Positions 43,553 through 52,864 are shown, numbered from the stretch's first letter. The stretch: 64,000 nt of DNA from Burkholderia gladioli (GCF_000959725.1 NZ_CP009322.1:2294001-2358000), one strand, 5' to 3'. Numbers and translations: made by a program. The notes: generated by a model not told the origin, from the letters alone.

Positions 43553-45211
43553 TCAGATCACCTTGAAATGATGCGTGCCGTCGCGGCCCAGTTGCTCGAC
43601 CAGGCCGAACTCCCAGTCAAGATAGGCCTGCATCGCGGCGGCCGCGTTATCGGTGCCCTCGTAGGGACGCCGGTAGCGATCGGTGCGCGGCGTGGCCAGG
43701 CGCGTCTCGCCCGCCTCGACGGGCAGGCCCGCGTCGATCCAGGCCAGCGTGCCGCCGTCGAGCACGAACACGCCGACCTCGGCCGGCAGCAGCGCGCGCA
43801 GGTCGACGGCCGCGAAGGCGGCCAGTTGCGAGGTATTGCAGGTCAGCACATAGCGCCGCGCGGCCGGAATCGTCGCGAGCGCCGCGCGCAACTGCGCGCG
43901 CACCGCGTACCAGGCGCCCGGCACGTGCCGCTTCACGTAGTTGGCGCTGGCCGTCACGTCGATCACGGCCACCGCGGCATCGGCATCCGCCCCGGCTTCG
44001 GCGCGCCAGGCGGCCAGCGTGGCCGGCGCGATCCGCTCGATCGGCGCGGCCTCGGGCACCTCGGCGCGCCAGGCGCCCAGCGCCGAGCGCGCCTCGGCCG
44101 CCACCGGCTCGACCACCCTCACCTCCCAGCCCATCTGCGCCAGCCACGAGGCGCTCATGTCGGCGCGCACGCCGTCGTCATCGGCCAGCACGATGCGCGC
44201 GCCGCGCACCGGCGCGTGATGGTCGGTCTCCTGCACCAACTGGCCGCCCGGCGCGCTGGCGAAACCGGGCAGGTGGCCCGCCGCGTATTCCTCGGGCGTG
44301 CGCACGTCGAGCCGGTAGACGGTGCGGCGCCCGCCCTCGGCCAGCGCCTCCACTTCGGCCGCCGCGATGCGCGGCACGCCGGCCTTCGCGGCCACTTCGC
44401 GGGCGCTGCGGCGGGCGGCCTCGCGATGCGCGTCCGAGATGGCATCGGGGAAGCGCTTCGCCGCGCCATGGTCGAGCGTCTGCCCGGCCAGCAGCCAGCC
44501 GATGGTGCCGTTGCGCAGCGCCGCCACCGGGTTCGGCAGCCCCGCGTTGACCAGCGACTGGGTGCCGATGATGCTGCGCGTGCGCCCCGCGCAATTGACG
44601 ATCACGCGCGTGGCCGGATCGGGCGCGAGCTCGCGCACGCGCAGCACCAGCTCGGCGCCGGGCACGCTGATCGCGGTCGGGATGCTCATGGTCTGGTATT
44701 CGTCGAAGCGGCGCGCGTCGACGATCACCACGTCGGCGCGCGCCTCGATCAGCGCCTGCACCTCGGGCGCCGACAGCGAGGGCGTGTGGCGCTCGGCCTC
44801 GACATACTCGCCGAAGGACTTGCTAGGCACGTTGACGTCGATGAACAGCTCGCCGCCGGCCGCGCGCCAGGCGTCCAGGCCGCCGTCGAGCAGATGCACG
44901 CGCGTGTAGCCGAGCGCGGCCAGCACGCGCGCGCCGCGCGGCGCGAGATCCTCGCCGAGCGCCTCGCCGTACAGCACGATCGTGGTGTCGCGGCGCGGGA
45001 TGCGGGTCCAGGCCTCGAGCTCGAGCTTGGACAGCGAGAGATTGGCGGCCCACAGCGGATGGCCATGCGCGTAGGGATCCTCCTCGCGCAGGTCGACCAG
45101 GGCGATCTCCTCGCGCGCGAGCAGCGCGGCGCGCACCTCGGCGACGGACAGGCGGGGGAACTCGACGGGAACGGCGGAGGAATCGACGGAAGAAGCGGGC
45201 ACGGTGTTCAT
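43553..45211 (-). CDS. Four-domain rhodanese-like sulfurtransferase
   Basis: 552 residues holding four rhodanese-like domains (about 20-125, 145-250, 290-375 and 395-515). The catalytic loop is intact in domain 2, V-N-C-A-G-R-T-R-S, and partly in domain 4, L-T-C-N-T-S-Q; in domains 1 and 3 the Cys is Tyr or Asp. So two active and two inactive domains alternate. Linked upstream to cysteine dioxygenase, whose product cysteine sulfinate yields sulfite; a sulfane-sulfur transfer role fits. The ATG is preferred over an in-frame TTG 6 bases upstream; neither has a clear ribosome site. The gap to the dioxygenase gene is 54 bases. Confidence 0.85.
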   Translation of the reverse strand: MNTVPASSVDSSAVPVEFPRLSVAEVRAALLAREEIALVDLREEDPYAHGHPLWAANLSLSKLELEAWTRIPRRDTTIVLYGEALGEDLAPRGARVLAALGYTRVHLLDGGLDAWRAAGGELFIDVNVPSKSFGEYVEAERHTPSLSAPEVQALIEARADVVIVDARRFDEYQTMSIPTAISVPGAELVLRVRELAPDPATRVIVNCAGRTRSIIGTQSLVNAGLPNPVAALRNGTIGWLLAGQTLDHGAAKRFPDAISDAHREAARRSAREVAAKAGVPRIAAAEVEALAEGGRRTVYRLDVRTPEEYAAGHLPGFASAPGGQLVQETDHHAPVRGARIVLADDDGVRADMSASWLAQMGWEVRVVEPVAAEARSALGAWRAEVPEAAPIERIAPATLAAWRAEAGADADAAVAVIDVTASANYVKRHVPGAWYAVRAQLRAALATIPAARRYVLTCNTSQLAAFAAVDLRALLPAEVGVFVLDGGTLAWIDAGLPVEAGETRLATPRTDRYRRPYEGTDNAAAAMQAYLDWEFGLVEQLGRDGTHHFKVI

Positions 45212-45265
45212 CGACAAGAAGAAAGGGAAAGGAACGATGGAATCGGAATCCGGGTAGCGCCCAGT

Positions 45266-45880
45266 TCAGTTGCGCACGGCCTGCGCCGGCAGCGTGTAGC
45301 CGGAAATGAACAGCTTGCGCGTGCCGTCCTCGCGATAGACCGAGCGCTCGACCGCGCCGATGTCGGCACCATACACGTGGATGCTGATCGAGACGCGGTC
45401 CGCGTGCACGTTGCTGACGCGATGGATATCGCCGAGCGCGGGCGAGACCGCCTCGACCTGCCCCGGCGCGAGCCGCACCGGCTCGCCCTCGGGCAGCGGC
45501 CGGCCATCGGCGGCCAGCGCGTAGGGCTGCGAATCCTCCGCGCCGCGCAGCATGCCGATCAAGCCCCAGACGGTGTGATCGTGGATCGGCGTGGTCTGCC
45601 CCGGGCCCCACACGAAGCTGACCACCGAGAAGCGCGCCTCGGGATCGCGATGCAGCAGGAACTGCTGGTAGCGCTCCGGATCGGGCTGCGCGAAGTTGTC
45701 GGGCAGCCAGTCGTCGCGGGCCACCAGGTCGGCCAGCAGCGCGCCGCCGTCGCGGACCACGCGCGCCTCGTCGGGCCGCGTGTCGATCAGCCGCGAGAAC
45801 GCGGCGACGAACTCGGCCAGCGGGGGCGCGGCACGCTGCGCGTCTTCCGCGAGCGACTGATGCAAGGAAAACGAACTCAT
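45266..45880 (-). CDS. Cysteine dioxygenase family thiol dioxygenase
   Basis: 204 residues, cupin. The iron site reads T-P-I-H-D-H-T-V-W-G (first two His) and D-I-H-R-V-S-N (third). Bacterial CDO oxidises cysteine to cysteine sulfinate; 3-mercaptopropionate dioxygenase is the close alternative and cannot be excluded. GAGGT lies before the ATG; an upstream extension would overlap the divergent LysR gene and is unlikely. First of two genes with the rhodanese. Confidence 0.85.
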   Translation of the reverse strand: MSSFSLHQSLAEDAQRAAPPLAEFVAAFSRLIDTRPDEARVVRDGGALLADLVARDDWLPDNFAQPDPERYQQFLLHRDPEARFSVVSFVWGPGQTTPIHDHTVWGLIGMLRGAEDSQPYALAADGRPLPEGEPVRLAPGQVEAVSPALGDIHRVSNVHADRVSISIHVYGADIGAVERSVYREDGTRKLFISGYTLPAQAVRN

Positions 45881-45925
45881 CGGGGACCTCTTGGAATATG
45901 ATTCGGGCTTATAACCCTGATCGGA

Positions 45926-45937
45926 TTGCATGCAAAA
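45926..45937. promoter_or_regulatory. TTGCATGCAAAA site in the CDO/LysR gap
   Basis: Perfect palindrome TTGCATGCAA (45926-45935), six bases before the LysR start; the segment CATGCAAAA also occurs ahead of the SfnB-like/SsuD-like pair. A near-palindrome GGG-C-TTATAA-CCC lies next to it at 45905-45917. Candidate operator. Confidence 0.5.
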
Positions 45938-45942
45938 GTAAC

Positions 45943-46857
45943 ATGAAAATCGGCGATATCGATGCATTCGCGGCCGTGATCCACTGCCAGTCCCTGAGCC
46001 AGGCCGCGCACGAGCTCGGCATCACGCAGCCGGCCATCACGCGGCGCGTGCAGAACCTCGAGGAAGCGCTCGGCGTCGAGCTGCTCGACCGCAACACCAA
46101 GCCGCCGCGCCCCACCGACCTCGGCCGCCGCGTGCACGACCAATGCCGCGCGGTGCTGCGCGAGGTGGAGGCGCTGCGCGAGATGGTGCGCGCCACCCAG
46201 CCGCCGGCCGGCGCGTTCCGGCTCGGCATCACGCACGGCATCGGCGAGCTGATGCTGCCTGAATTGATCGCGATGCTGCGCGAGCGCTGGCCCTCGGTGG
46301 CGCCGCGCGTCGAGGCCGGCTGGGCCGGCGCGCTGCTCGACAAGCTCTCGCTGGGCGAGCTCGATGCCGCGCTGGTGTTCGTGGCGCGCGACACCGCCCT
46401 GCCGCCGCACGTGACGGGCGAGCGCCTGGCCGCCACGCGCCTGGCCGTGGTGGCCGCGCGCGGCGCCTGCCCGAAGCGCAGCTACCGGCTCGCCGAGCTG
46501 CACGCGCGCGGCTGGGTGCTCAATCCCGACGGCTGCGGCTTTCGCGCCAGCCTGAAGCGCGCGCTCGACGCGCAGCGGCTGCCGCTCGCGGTCACGCTCG
46601 ACGCCTTCGGCCGCGACGTGCAGTTGCAAAGCGTGGCGAACGGCTTCGGGCTCGGCCTGGTGCCCCTGCCGCTGGTCGAGGCGAGCCCGCTGCGCGCGGC
46701 GCTCGAGATCGTCAACGTCAGCGATTTCCGGCCGCCAATCGATCTCTGGCTGGCCCAGCGCGACGGCGTGGAGCGGCTCGCGGCGCCGGCGCGCGCGGTG
46801 GGCGAGGCGGCGCGCGAGCAGTTCGAGGCGCTCGGCGCGGCCGACCTGGCCGCCTGA
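45943..46857 (+). CDS. LysR family regulator, sulfur-gene context
   Basis: 304 residues. HTH Q-S-L-S-Q-A-A-H-E-L-G-I-T-Q-P-A-I-T-R-R; effector domain from about residue 90 with G-I-T-H-G-I-G-E-L. Divergent to the cysteine dioxygenase-rhodanese pair with only 62 bases between, so its binding must affect both promoters. It is not an obvious CysB or Cbl by sequence. Regulation of the acyl-CoA-dehydrogenase/sulfonate genes on its right is suggested by a shared CATGCAAAA. Confidence 0.86.
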   Translation: MKIGDIDAFAAVIHCQSLSQAAHELGITQPAITRRVQNLEEALGVELLDRNTKPPRPTDLGRRVHDQCRAVLREVEALREMVRATQPPAGAFRLGITHGIGELMLPELIAMLRERWPSVAPRVEAGWAGALLDKLSLGELDAALVFVARDTALPPHVTGERLAATRLAVVAARGACPKRSYRLAELHARGWVLNPDGCGFRASLKRALDAQRLPLAVTLDAFGRDVQLQSVANGFGLGLVPLPLVEASPLRAALEIVNVSDFRPPIDLWLAQRDGVERLAAPARAVGEAAREQFEALGAADLAA

Positions 46858-46982
46858 TCGACAACGGGCGGCGCGACTTCGGGCCGGCCGCCTCGTTGCG
46901 TGGCTCGTGCCGCGGCTCACGTCGTTCGTCTTCGCTGCTGCTCCCGCTTCACTGCCGCATCTGACTCCCTCGCCGGCGGCCC

Positions 46983-48245
46983 TCAAGCCGCGCCACGCGA
47001 AGCGATCTCCGCGGCCGCCGCGCGCCCCGCCGCGACCAGGATCGCGTCGTTCTGCGGGGTATGGATCCGGCTGCACAGCACGTCGCGATGATGGCGCTCC
47101 AGCGGATGATGGCGGCTCAGCCCGTGATTGCCCGACAACTGCAGCGCCAGCTCGGTGACGCGGATCGCATGGTTCGTCACCGTGTACTTGACCAGGCCGG
47201 CGCTCACCACGTCGGGCGGCGCGCCCGCGTCGGCGCGCTCGGTCAGCTCGTCGAGCAGCACGCGATTGGCCAGCAGCAGCGCCTCGATCTCGCCCAGCGT
47301 CTCCTGCACGCGCGGCAGCGTCGCCAGCGGCGCGCCCAGGCTGGCCGGCGCGCGCGTGTTGACGAAACCCAGCAGCCAGTCGCGCGCGGCGCGCGCCACC
47401 GCATCGTAGAGGCCGCCGAGCAGCGCGATCATCCAGGCCTGCTGGTCGGCCTGCGCGCCGCTATCGGCCTGGGCCGCGCCCGAGGGCAGCCAGTCGGCCG
47501 GCGCGCGCAGGTCGGCGGCATGCTCGAAGGGAATCCAGGCCTCGTCGAACACCACCTCGTGGCTGCCCGAGGCGCGCAGCCCCAGGTGGTTCCAGCTCTC
47601 GATCACGCGGATCGCCTCGCCACCTTCGCGCCGGCGCGCCTCGCGCGGCACCAGGAACACGCCCACGCGCGGCTCGGCTTCGTCGGTGCGCGCCCACACC
47701 GCCAGCCAGCGCAGCGCCGGAACGCCGGTGCTGTAGATCTTGTGCCCCGACAGGCGCCAGCCATCGCCGTCGCGGCGCGCGACGGTGGCCGGCAAGCCGC
47801 CGCGCGAGGGCGAGCCCAAGTCGGGTTCGACGCGCAGCGCGTTGATCAGCGCGCCCTGCTCCACCGCGCTGGCATAAACCCGCTGCCGCAGCGCCTCGGG
47901 CCAGCGGCTGTCCTCGCGCACCAGCGCGCGGTGCTGCAGATAGGTCATGGTCAGCACCAGGGCGGTGGCCGCGTCGGCGCGCGCGATGCCGGCCACGATG
48001 CGGCGCGCGCGGGCCAGCGAGGCACCGCCGCCGCCCGCCGCGCGCGGCACCACCTGGGCGACCAGGCCATGCCGGTGCAACAGCGCGAGGTGCTCGTGCG
48101 CGAAGCTGCCGTCCAGGTCGTGACGCGCCGCGCCCTCGGCAAGCGCGGGCGCGAGCGAGGCCAGCAGCGCGTCGAGCGCGGCCTCGTCGGCGGGAGCGGG
48201 AAAGCCGGCCGCGGACTCGACCGGGTCGCTCAGCAGGGTAGCCAT
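46983..48245 (-). CDS. Acyl-CoA dehydrogenase-fold flavoprotein (SfnB/DszC-like)
   Basis: 420 residues. Acyl-CoA dehydrogenase fold with helical N domain, beta domain (L-S-G-H-K-I-Y-S-T-G-V, S-W-N-H-L-G-L-R-A-S-G-S) and helical C domain ending L-S-G-N-H-G-L-S-R-H-H-P-L-E-R-H-H-R-D. The last block is a group D monooxygenase/SfnB mark rather than the Glu of true dehydrogenases. Such enzymes oxidise sulfones or thiophenes with FMNH2 from a separate reductase. It is divergent from a SsuD-like gene, which favours a sulfur role. Confidence 0.85.
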   Translation of the reverse strand: MATLLSDPVESAAGFPAPADEAALDALLASLAPALAEGAARHDLDGSFAHEHLALLHRHGLVAQVVPRAAGGGGASLARARRIVAGIARADAATALVLTMTYLQHRALVREDSRWPEALRQRVYASAVEQGALINALRVEPDLGSPSRGGLPATVARRDGDGWRLSGHKIYSTGVPALRWLAVWARTDEAEPRVGVFLVPREARRREGGEAIRVIESWNHLGLRASGSHEVVFDEAWIPFEHAADLRAPADWLPSGAAQADSGAQADQQAWMIALLGGLYDAVARAARDWLLGFVNTRAPASLGAPLATLPRVQETLGEIEALLLANRVLLDELTERADAGAPPDVVSAGLVKYTVTNHAIRVTELALQLSGNHGLSRHHPLERHHRDVLCSRIHTPQNDAILVAAGRAAAAEIASRGAA

Positions 48246-48338
48246 CGAATTGCCATTCCTCGGGTTCGAAACGCTGGCGGCAGCCCGCCGGCAAAGGGAT
48301 CGGCCACCAGCCTAAGGGCTCGACGGCGCCCGCCAAAC

Positions 48339-48387
48339 CATGCAAAAACGATATTCTTTGCGCAAATAATTATTTCCATCTTGCATG
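48339..48387. promoter_or_regulatory. Nested AT-rich dyads between SfnB-like and SsuD-like genes
   Basis: CATGCAA (48339-48345) and TTGCATG (48381-48387) are inverted arms around two further perfect palindromes, TTTGCGCAAA (48357-48366) and AATAATTATT (48365-48374). The left arm continues as CATGCAAAA, identical to the CDO/LysR site. Very AT-rich against the background; probably overlapping divergent promoters and an activator site. Confidence 0.55.
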
Positions 48388-48505
48388 ATCCCGCGGCTAA
48401 TCTGGCCGGCATGTTCCGGTGCCTGGCCCCCTGGCCGCCGCCGGCCCCGCCCTCTTTCCATTTCCGCCCGGCCCGCGCCGGGCCGCCCGCACCCGGAGCC
48501 CCGCG

Positions 48506-49591
48506 ATGAGCGTCGAATTCATCGGCATGATCCAGAGCCAGAAGCAGTCCGAGATCCACCCGCCCGCGGGCCCCGTGGTCGATCGCGACTATGTGCGCGC
48601 CTTCGCCCAGGCCCACGAGCAGGCCGGCTTCGACCGGATCCTGGTGCCGCATCACTCGACCGGTCCCTCGGCGACGCTGACCATCTCCTACGCGGCGGCC
48701 GTCACCGAGCGCGTGAACTTCATGCTGGCGCACCGGCCCGGCTTCACCGAGCCGACCCTGGCCGCACGCCAGATCGCCACGCTCGACCAGTTCAGCGGCG
48801 GGCGGCTCGGCGTGCACTTCATCTCGGGCGGCTCGGACAGCGAGCAGCAGCGCGACGGCGATTTCCTCGATCACGACCAGCGCTACGCGCGCACCGACGA
48901 ATACCTCGGCATCCTGCGCCGGATCTGGACCGAGGACCGGCCGTTCGACCACGAGGGCACCTATTACCGCTTCCGCCAGGGCTTCTCCGAGGTGAAGCCG
49001 GCGCAGCGCCCGCACGTGCCGATCTACTTCGGCGGCGCCTCGGCGGCGGCGCTGGAGGTGGCCGCGAAGCACGCCGACATCTACGCGCTGTGGGGCGAAT
49101 CGCTCGACCAGGTGCGCGAGCTGACCGGCCGCGTGCGCGCCGCCGCGGCCGCGCAGGGCCGGCAGATCCGCTTCTCGGTATCGTTCCGGCCGATCCTGGC
49201 CGCCACCGAGGACGCCGCCTGGGATCGCGCTCGGCGCATCCTGGCCGAAACGCGCCGGCTGCGCGAGGCGGCCGGGCTCGGCGTGGGCAGCCCGCAGCAG
49301 AGCGAGGGCGCGCGGCGCCTGCTGGCCGCCGCCGAACGCGGCTCGCGCGTCGACAAGCGGCTGTGGACCGAGATCGCCCAACTGAGCGGCGGCCGCTCGA
49401 ACTCGACCGCGCTGGTCGGCACGCCCGAGCAGGTAGCCGACGCGCTGGCCGACTACTACGACATCGGCGTCACCACCTTCCTGATCCGCGGCTTCGATCC
49501 GCTCGAGGACGCGCTCGACTACGGCCGCGAGCTGATCCCGCGCGTACGCGAGCTGGTGGCGGCGCGCCAGGCAAACCGCGCCGCGGCATGA
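48506..49591 (+). CDS. LLM-class FMN-dependent monooxygenase (SsuD-like)
   Basis: 361 residues. Luciferase-like barrel with S-G-G-R-L-G-V-H-F-I-S-G-G-S-D-S-E, R-T-D-E-Y-L-G-I-L-R-R-I-W, and I-Y-F-G-G-A-S; these match alkanesulfonate monooxygenases that use FMNH2 to release sulfite. No reductase gene adjoins. GGAG before the ATG. First gene of the plus-strand cluster; 186 bases separate it from the aldolase gene. Confidence 0.87.
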   Translation: MSVEFIGMIQSQKQSEIHPPAGPVVDRDYVRAFAQAHEQAGFDRILVPHHSTGPSATLTISYAAAVTERVNFMLAHRPGFTEPTLAARQIATLDQFSGGRLGVHFISGGSDSEQQRDGDFLDHDQRYARTDEYLGILRRIWTEDRPFDHEGTYYRFRQGFSEVKPAQRPHVPIYFGGASAAALEVAAKHADIYALWGESLDQVRELTGRVRAAAAAQGRQIRFSVSFRPILAATEDAAWDRARRILAETRRLREAAGLGVGSPQQSEGARRLLAAAERGSRVDKRLWTEIAQLSGGRSNSTALVGTPEQVADALADYYDIGVTTFLIRGFDPLEDALDYGRELIPRVRELVAARQANRAAA

Positions 49592-49777
49592 ACGCGTCAG
49601 CATCGATTCGATCCGCAGGCGCGACGACAGCGCAAGCAAGCAGGCAGCGCGAACGGCACGGGCAGCCTCGCCGAAACCAGGCCAGGACGCCCCCGCCGCC
49701 GCGACTGCCGTGACGGCCCGGGCGCCAGCCGCCGGGCCGCTAGCCGCCCCTCTGCCCCCACAACCGAAGAGCCGATC

Positions 49778-50617
49778 ATGTCCACCGTCCTGCCGCTGCA
49801 GTCCCGCACCCCCTCCGGTCTCGCGATCAATCCGCGGCCGCAGCAGAAATTCTGGTTCGATCCGCCGGCGCCGCGCACGAGCATCGCGGCCGAGCGCCGC
49901 CATCGCCAGGAGCGCCTGGCCGGCGCGTTCCGCCTGTTCGCGCGGCACGGTTTCGCGCTGGGCCTGGCCGGGCACATCACCGCGCGCGATCCCGAGCTGC
50001 CCGACCATTTCTGGGTCAATCCGCTCGGCGTGCATTTCTCGCGCATCAAGGTCTCGGACCTGCTGCTCGTGAACGGCCGCGGCGAAACCGTGATCGGCGA
50101 GCGCCCGCTCAACAAGGCCGCCTTCGCGATCCACGCGGCGATCCACGAGGCCCATCCCGAGCTGGTGGCCGCCGCCCACACGCACTCGACCTACGGCAAG
50201 GCCTGGTCGACGCTGGGCCGCCCGCTGGCGCCGCTGACCCAGGACGCCTGCGTGTTCTACGAGGACCACGCGCTGTTCGACGACTTCACCGGCATGGTGG
50301 TCGACACCAGCGAGGGCGATCGCATCGCGCAGGCGCTGGCCAAGCCCGAGGGCGGCACGCACAAGGGCGTGATCCTGAAGAACCACGGCATCCTGACCGG
50401 CGGCCCGACGGTCGAGGCGGCGGCCTGGTGGTACATCGCGCTCGACAACGTCGCGCATACCGCCCTGCTCGCCGAAGCGGCCGGCACCACCCAGCCGATC
50501 GACGCGGCCACCGCGCGCCACACGCATGGCCAGATCGGCAAGCCCGACGGCGCGCTGCAGGCCTTCGAAAGCCTCTACGCGGGGCTGGTCGAGCAGGAAC
50601 CCGAGCTGCTCGACTGA
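49778..50617 (+). CDS. Class II aldolase/adducin family protein
   Basis: 279 residues. Zn ligands in A-A-H-T-H-S-T-Y-G near residue 133 and L-K-N-H-G near 202; F-A-L-G-L-A-G-H-I-T-A-R-D in the N-terminal strand is family-typical. The family includes sugar-phosphate aldolases and aromatic-acid decarboxylases such as the phthalate-pathway enzyme. Within a sulfonate cluster it could cleave a carbon skeleton left after desulfonation; this is inference. In line with the ABC genes; the gap to the binding protein is 82 bases. Confidence 0.83.
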   Translation: MSTVLPLQSRTPSGLAINPRPQQKFWFDPPAPRTSIAAERRHRQERLAGAFRLFARHGFALGLAGHITARDPELPDHFWVNPLGVHFSRIKVSDLLLVNGRGETVIGERPLNKAAFAIHAAIHEAHPELVAAAHTHSTYGKAWSTLGRPLAPLTQDACVFYEDHALFDDFTGMVVDTSEGDRIAQALAKPEGGTHKGVILKNHGILTGGPTVEAAAWWYIALDNVAHTALLAEAAGTTQPIDAATARHTHGQIGKPDGALQAFESLYAGLVEQEPELLD

Positions 50618-50699
50618 CCGCCGTTCCAAGTTCCAGGGGCCGGCCATGCACCGGCCCCGCCACCTTCACGCCACTGCTCGCTACGTTGAGGAATCCGAT

Positions 50700-51734
50700 A
50701 TGTCTCGTCCGCTCGATACCGCATCGCCCGAGGCCGCGCGCCCGGGCCGCCGGCGCGCGCTGCGCACGGCCGGCGCCGCCGCGCTGGCGGGCGCCGCGCT
50801 GGCGCTGGGCCGCAGCGCCTGGTCGGCGCCGCCGCTGCGCAAGCTGAAGTTCGCCTGGAACCAGACCGCCTTCTGCCTCACGCCGATCGTGGTCGCGCAG
50901 GAGCGCGGCATCTTCGAGAAGAACGGCCTCGCGGTCGAGCTGGTGAACTACTCGGGCTCGACCGACCAGTTGCTCGAATCGATCGCGACCGGCAAGGCCG
51001 ACGCGGCGGTGGGCATGATCCACCGCTGGCTCAAGCCGCTCGAGGCCGGCTTCGACGTGAAGATCATCGGCAGCTCGCATGGCGGCTGCGTGCGCCTGCT
51101 GGGCGCCAACAAGGCCGGCGTCACCTCGCTGGCCGCGCTCAAGGGCAAGACCATCGGCGTGAGCGACCTGGCCTCGCCCGGCAAGCACTTCTTCGCGATC
51201 CTGCTGGCCAAGCATGGCATCGACGCCGAGCGCGACGTCGCCTGGCGCCAGTACCCGGCCGACCTGCTCGGCACGGCCGTCGACAAGGGCGAGATCCACG
51301 CGATCGCCGACGGCGACCCGAACCTCTACCTGCTGGAGAAGCGCAGCCCCGGCCAGTACACGCAGCTCGCCAGCAACCTCTCCGACGAGTACCAGCACAA
51401 GGTCTGCTGCGTGATCGGCGCGCGCGGCGAGCTGGTGCGCAACGACCGGCCGGCCGCCGCCGCGCTGGCGCGCTCGATCGTCGAGGCCACCGACTACACG
51501 CGCGAGAACCCCAACGAATCGGCCCGGCTGTTCGCGAAGTACACGCCCAAGGTCAGCCCCGAGGACCTGCGCAAGCTCTACGCGACGCTGACCTACGAGC
51601 ACCATCCGACCAATGTCGACCTGCAGCAGGAGATCGCCTTCTATGCCGACGATTTCCGCCGCATCGGCGTGATGCGCAAGTCGACCGATCCGCAGCGCTT
51701 CGCGCAGACGGTCTACGCCAACGTACTGGGCTGA
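50700..51734 (+). CDS. ABC transporter substrate-binding protein 1 (SsuA/TauA class)
   Basis: 344 residues. N terminus R-P-G-R-R-R-A-L-R-T-A-G-A-A-A-L with a following hydrophobic run resembles a Tat or twin-Arg-bearing Sec signal. The mature domain has N-Q-T-A-F-C-L-T-P-I-V-V-A-Q-E-R-G-I-F and L-K-G-K-T-I-G-V-S-D, the NMT1/SsuA pattern. Binds sulfonates, taurine, nitrate or aromatic acids in the family. Six bases lie between it and the permease gene. Confidence 0.87.
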   Translation: MSRPLDTASPEAARPGRRRALRTAGAAALAGAALALGRSAWSAPPLRKLKFAWNQTAFCLTPIVVAQERGIFEKNGLAVELVNYSGSTDQLLESIATGKADAAVGMIHRWLKPLEAGFDVKIIGSSHGGCVRLLGANKAGVTSLAALKGKTIGVSDLASPGKHFFAILLAKHGIDAERDVAWRQYPADLLGTAVDKGEIHAIADGDPNLYLLEKRSPGQYTQLASNLSDEYQHKVCCVIGARGELVRNDRPAAAALARSIVEATDYTRENPNESARLFAKYTPKVSPEDLRKLYATLTYEHHPTNVDLQQEIAFYADDFRRIGVMRKSTDPQRFAQTVYANVLG

Positions 51735-51739
51735 GGATC

Positions 51740-52864
51740 ATGTCCACGCTCGATTCCACCCCGCTCGACCGGCACGCCGCGCGGCAGCCGGCTGCCGCGA
51801 CGCCAGCCGGCCACGCCACGATCGAGGCACCGGCAGACAAGCCGGCCGCGCTCGCCTGCTCTGCCTGCGCCGCCGACGCATCGGCAGCCGCGCGAGAACC
51901 GCGCGTCTGGGGCACGGGCCTGATCGCCGCGCTGGCCTGGACGGCCTTCGGCGCCGTCGCCTGTCTCTGGCCGAACCGCGTGGTGGGCTTCGCCGACTGG
52001 GCCTATACCGAGGAAATCGGCCTCGCCGGCTGGGCCGTCGCGGCCTTGCTGGCGCTGCTGGCGATCGCGGGCCGCCCGCTCGCGCCGGGCCGCGCGCTGG
52101 TGGCGCGCCTGCAGCCGGCCGGCCCCTGGCTGACCGCGATCGCGCTGCTGCTGGCCGCCTGGGAAATCGCCACCGCCAAGACCGGCTGGCTGCCCACGCC
52201 CTTCTTCGCGCCGCCGCAGGCGCTGATCGAGGTCTACCTCGACGATGCGCCGCGCCTGGCCGGCAGCGCGCTCAACTCGCTGAAGCTGCTCGGCGTGGGC
52301 GTGGCCACGGGCGCCGCGATCGGCTTCCTGGTGGGCGTCTCGGTCGGCTGGTCGCGCGCGATCGGCTATTGGGTGCATCCGGTGCTGCGCGTGCTCGGGC
52401 CGCTGCCGGCCACCGCCCTGCTGCCGCTCGCCTTCTACCTGTTCCCCTCGAGCTGGTCGGCCGCGGTGTTCCTGATCGCGCTGGCCACCGGCTTCCCGGT
52501 CGCCGTGCTGACCTGGTCGGGCGTGGCCAGCGTCGGCAAGGCCTATTACGACGTGGCCCGCACGCTCGGCGCGAATTCGCGCTTCCTGGTGCTGCGGGTG
52601 GCGATTCCCGGCGCCCTGCCGCAGGTCTTCGTCGGCCTGTTCATGGGGCTGGGCGCCTCCTTCACGGTGCTGGTGGTGGCCGAGATGATGGGCGTGAAGT
52701 CCGGCCTCGGCTGGTACCTGACCTGGGCCCAGGGCTGGGCCTCCTACACCAACATGTACGCGGCGCTGATCGTCATGGCCCTGCTGTTCTCGGGCCTCAT
52801 CACCCTGCTGTTCGCGCTGCGCGACCGCGCGCTCGCCTGGCAGAAAGGAACCGTCAAATGGTGA
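51740..52864 (+). CDS. ABC transporter permease (SsuC-like) with enlarged N terminus
   Basis: 374 residues against about 260 for SsuC. The C-terminal 250 carry the normal permease fold, with E-M-M-G-V-K-S-G-L-G-W and the Y-Y-D-V-A-R-T-L-G-A coupling loop. The N-terminal 120 are Ala-rich with C-S-A-C, followed by one or two extra membrane helices (about 58-80 and 92-112). The function of the extension is not known; docking to the adjacent cytochrome is a testable idea. Ends by overlapping the ATPase start (ATGGTGA). Confidence 0.88.
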   Translation: MSTLDSTPLDRHAARQPAAATPAGHATIEAPADKPAALACSACAADASAAAREPRVWGTGLIAALAWTAFGAVACLWPNRVVGFADWAYTEEIGLAGWAVAALLALLAIAGRPLAPGRALVARLQPAGPWLTAIALLLAAWEIATAKTGWLPTPFFAPPQALIEVYLDDAPRLAGSALNSLKLLGVGVATGAAIGFLVGVSVGWSRAIGYWVHPVLRVLGPLPATALLPLAFYLFPSSWSAAVFLIALATGFPVAVLTWSGVASVGKAYYDVARTLGANSRFLVLRVAIPGALPQVFVGLFMGLGASFTVLVVAEMMGVKSGLGWYLTWAQGWASYTNMYAALIVMALLFSGLITLLFALRDRALAWQKGTVKW

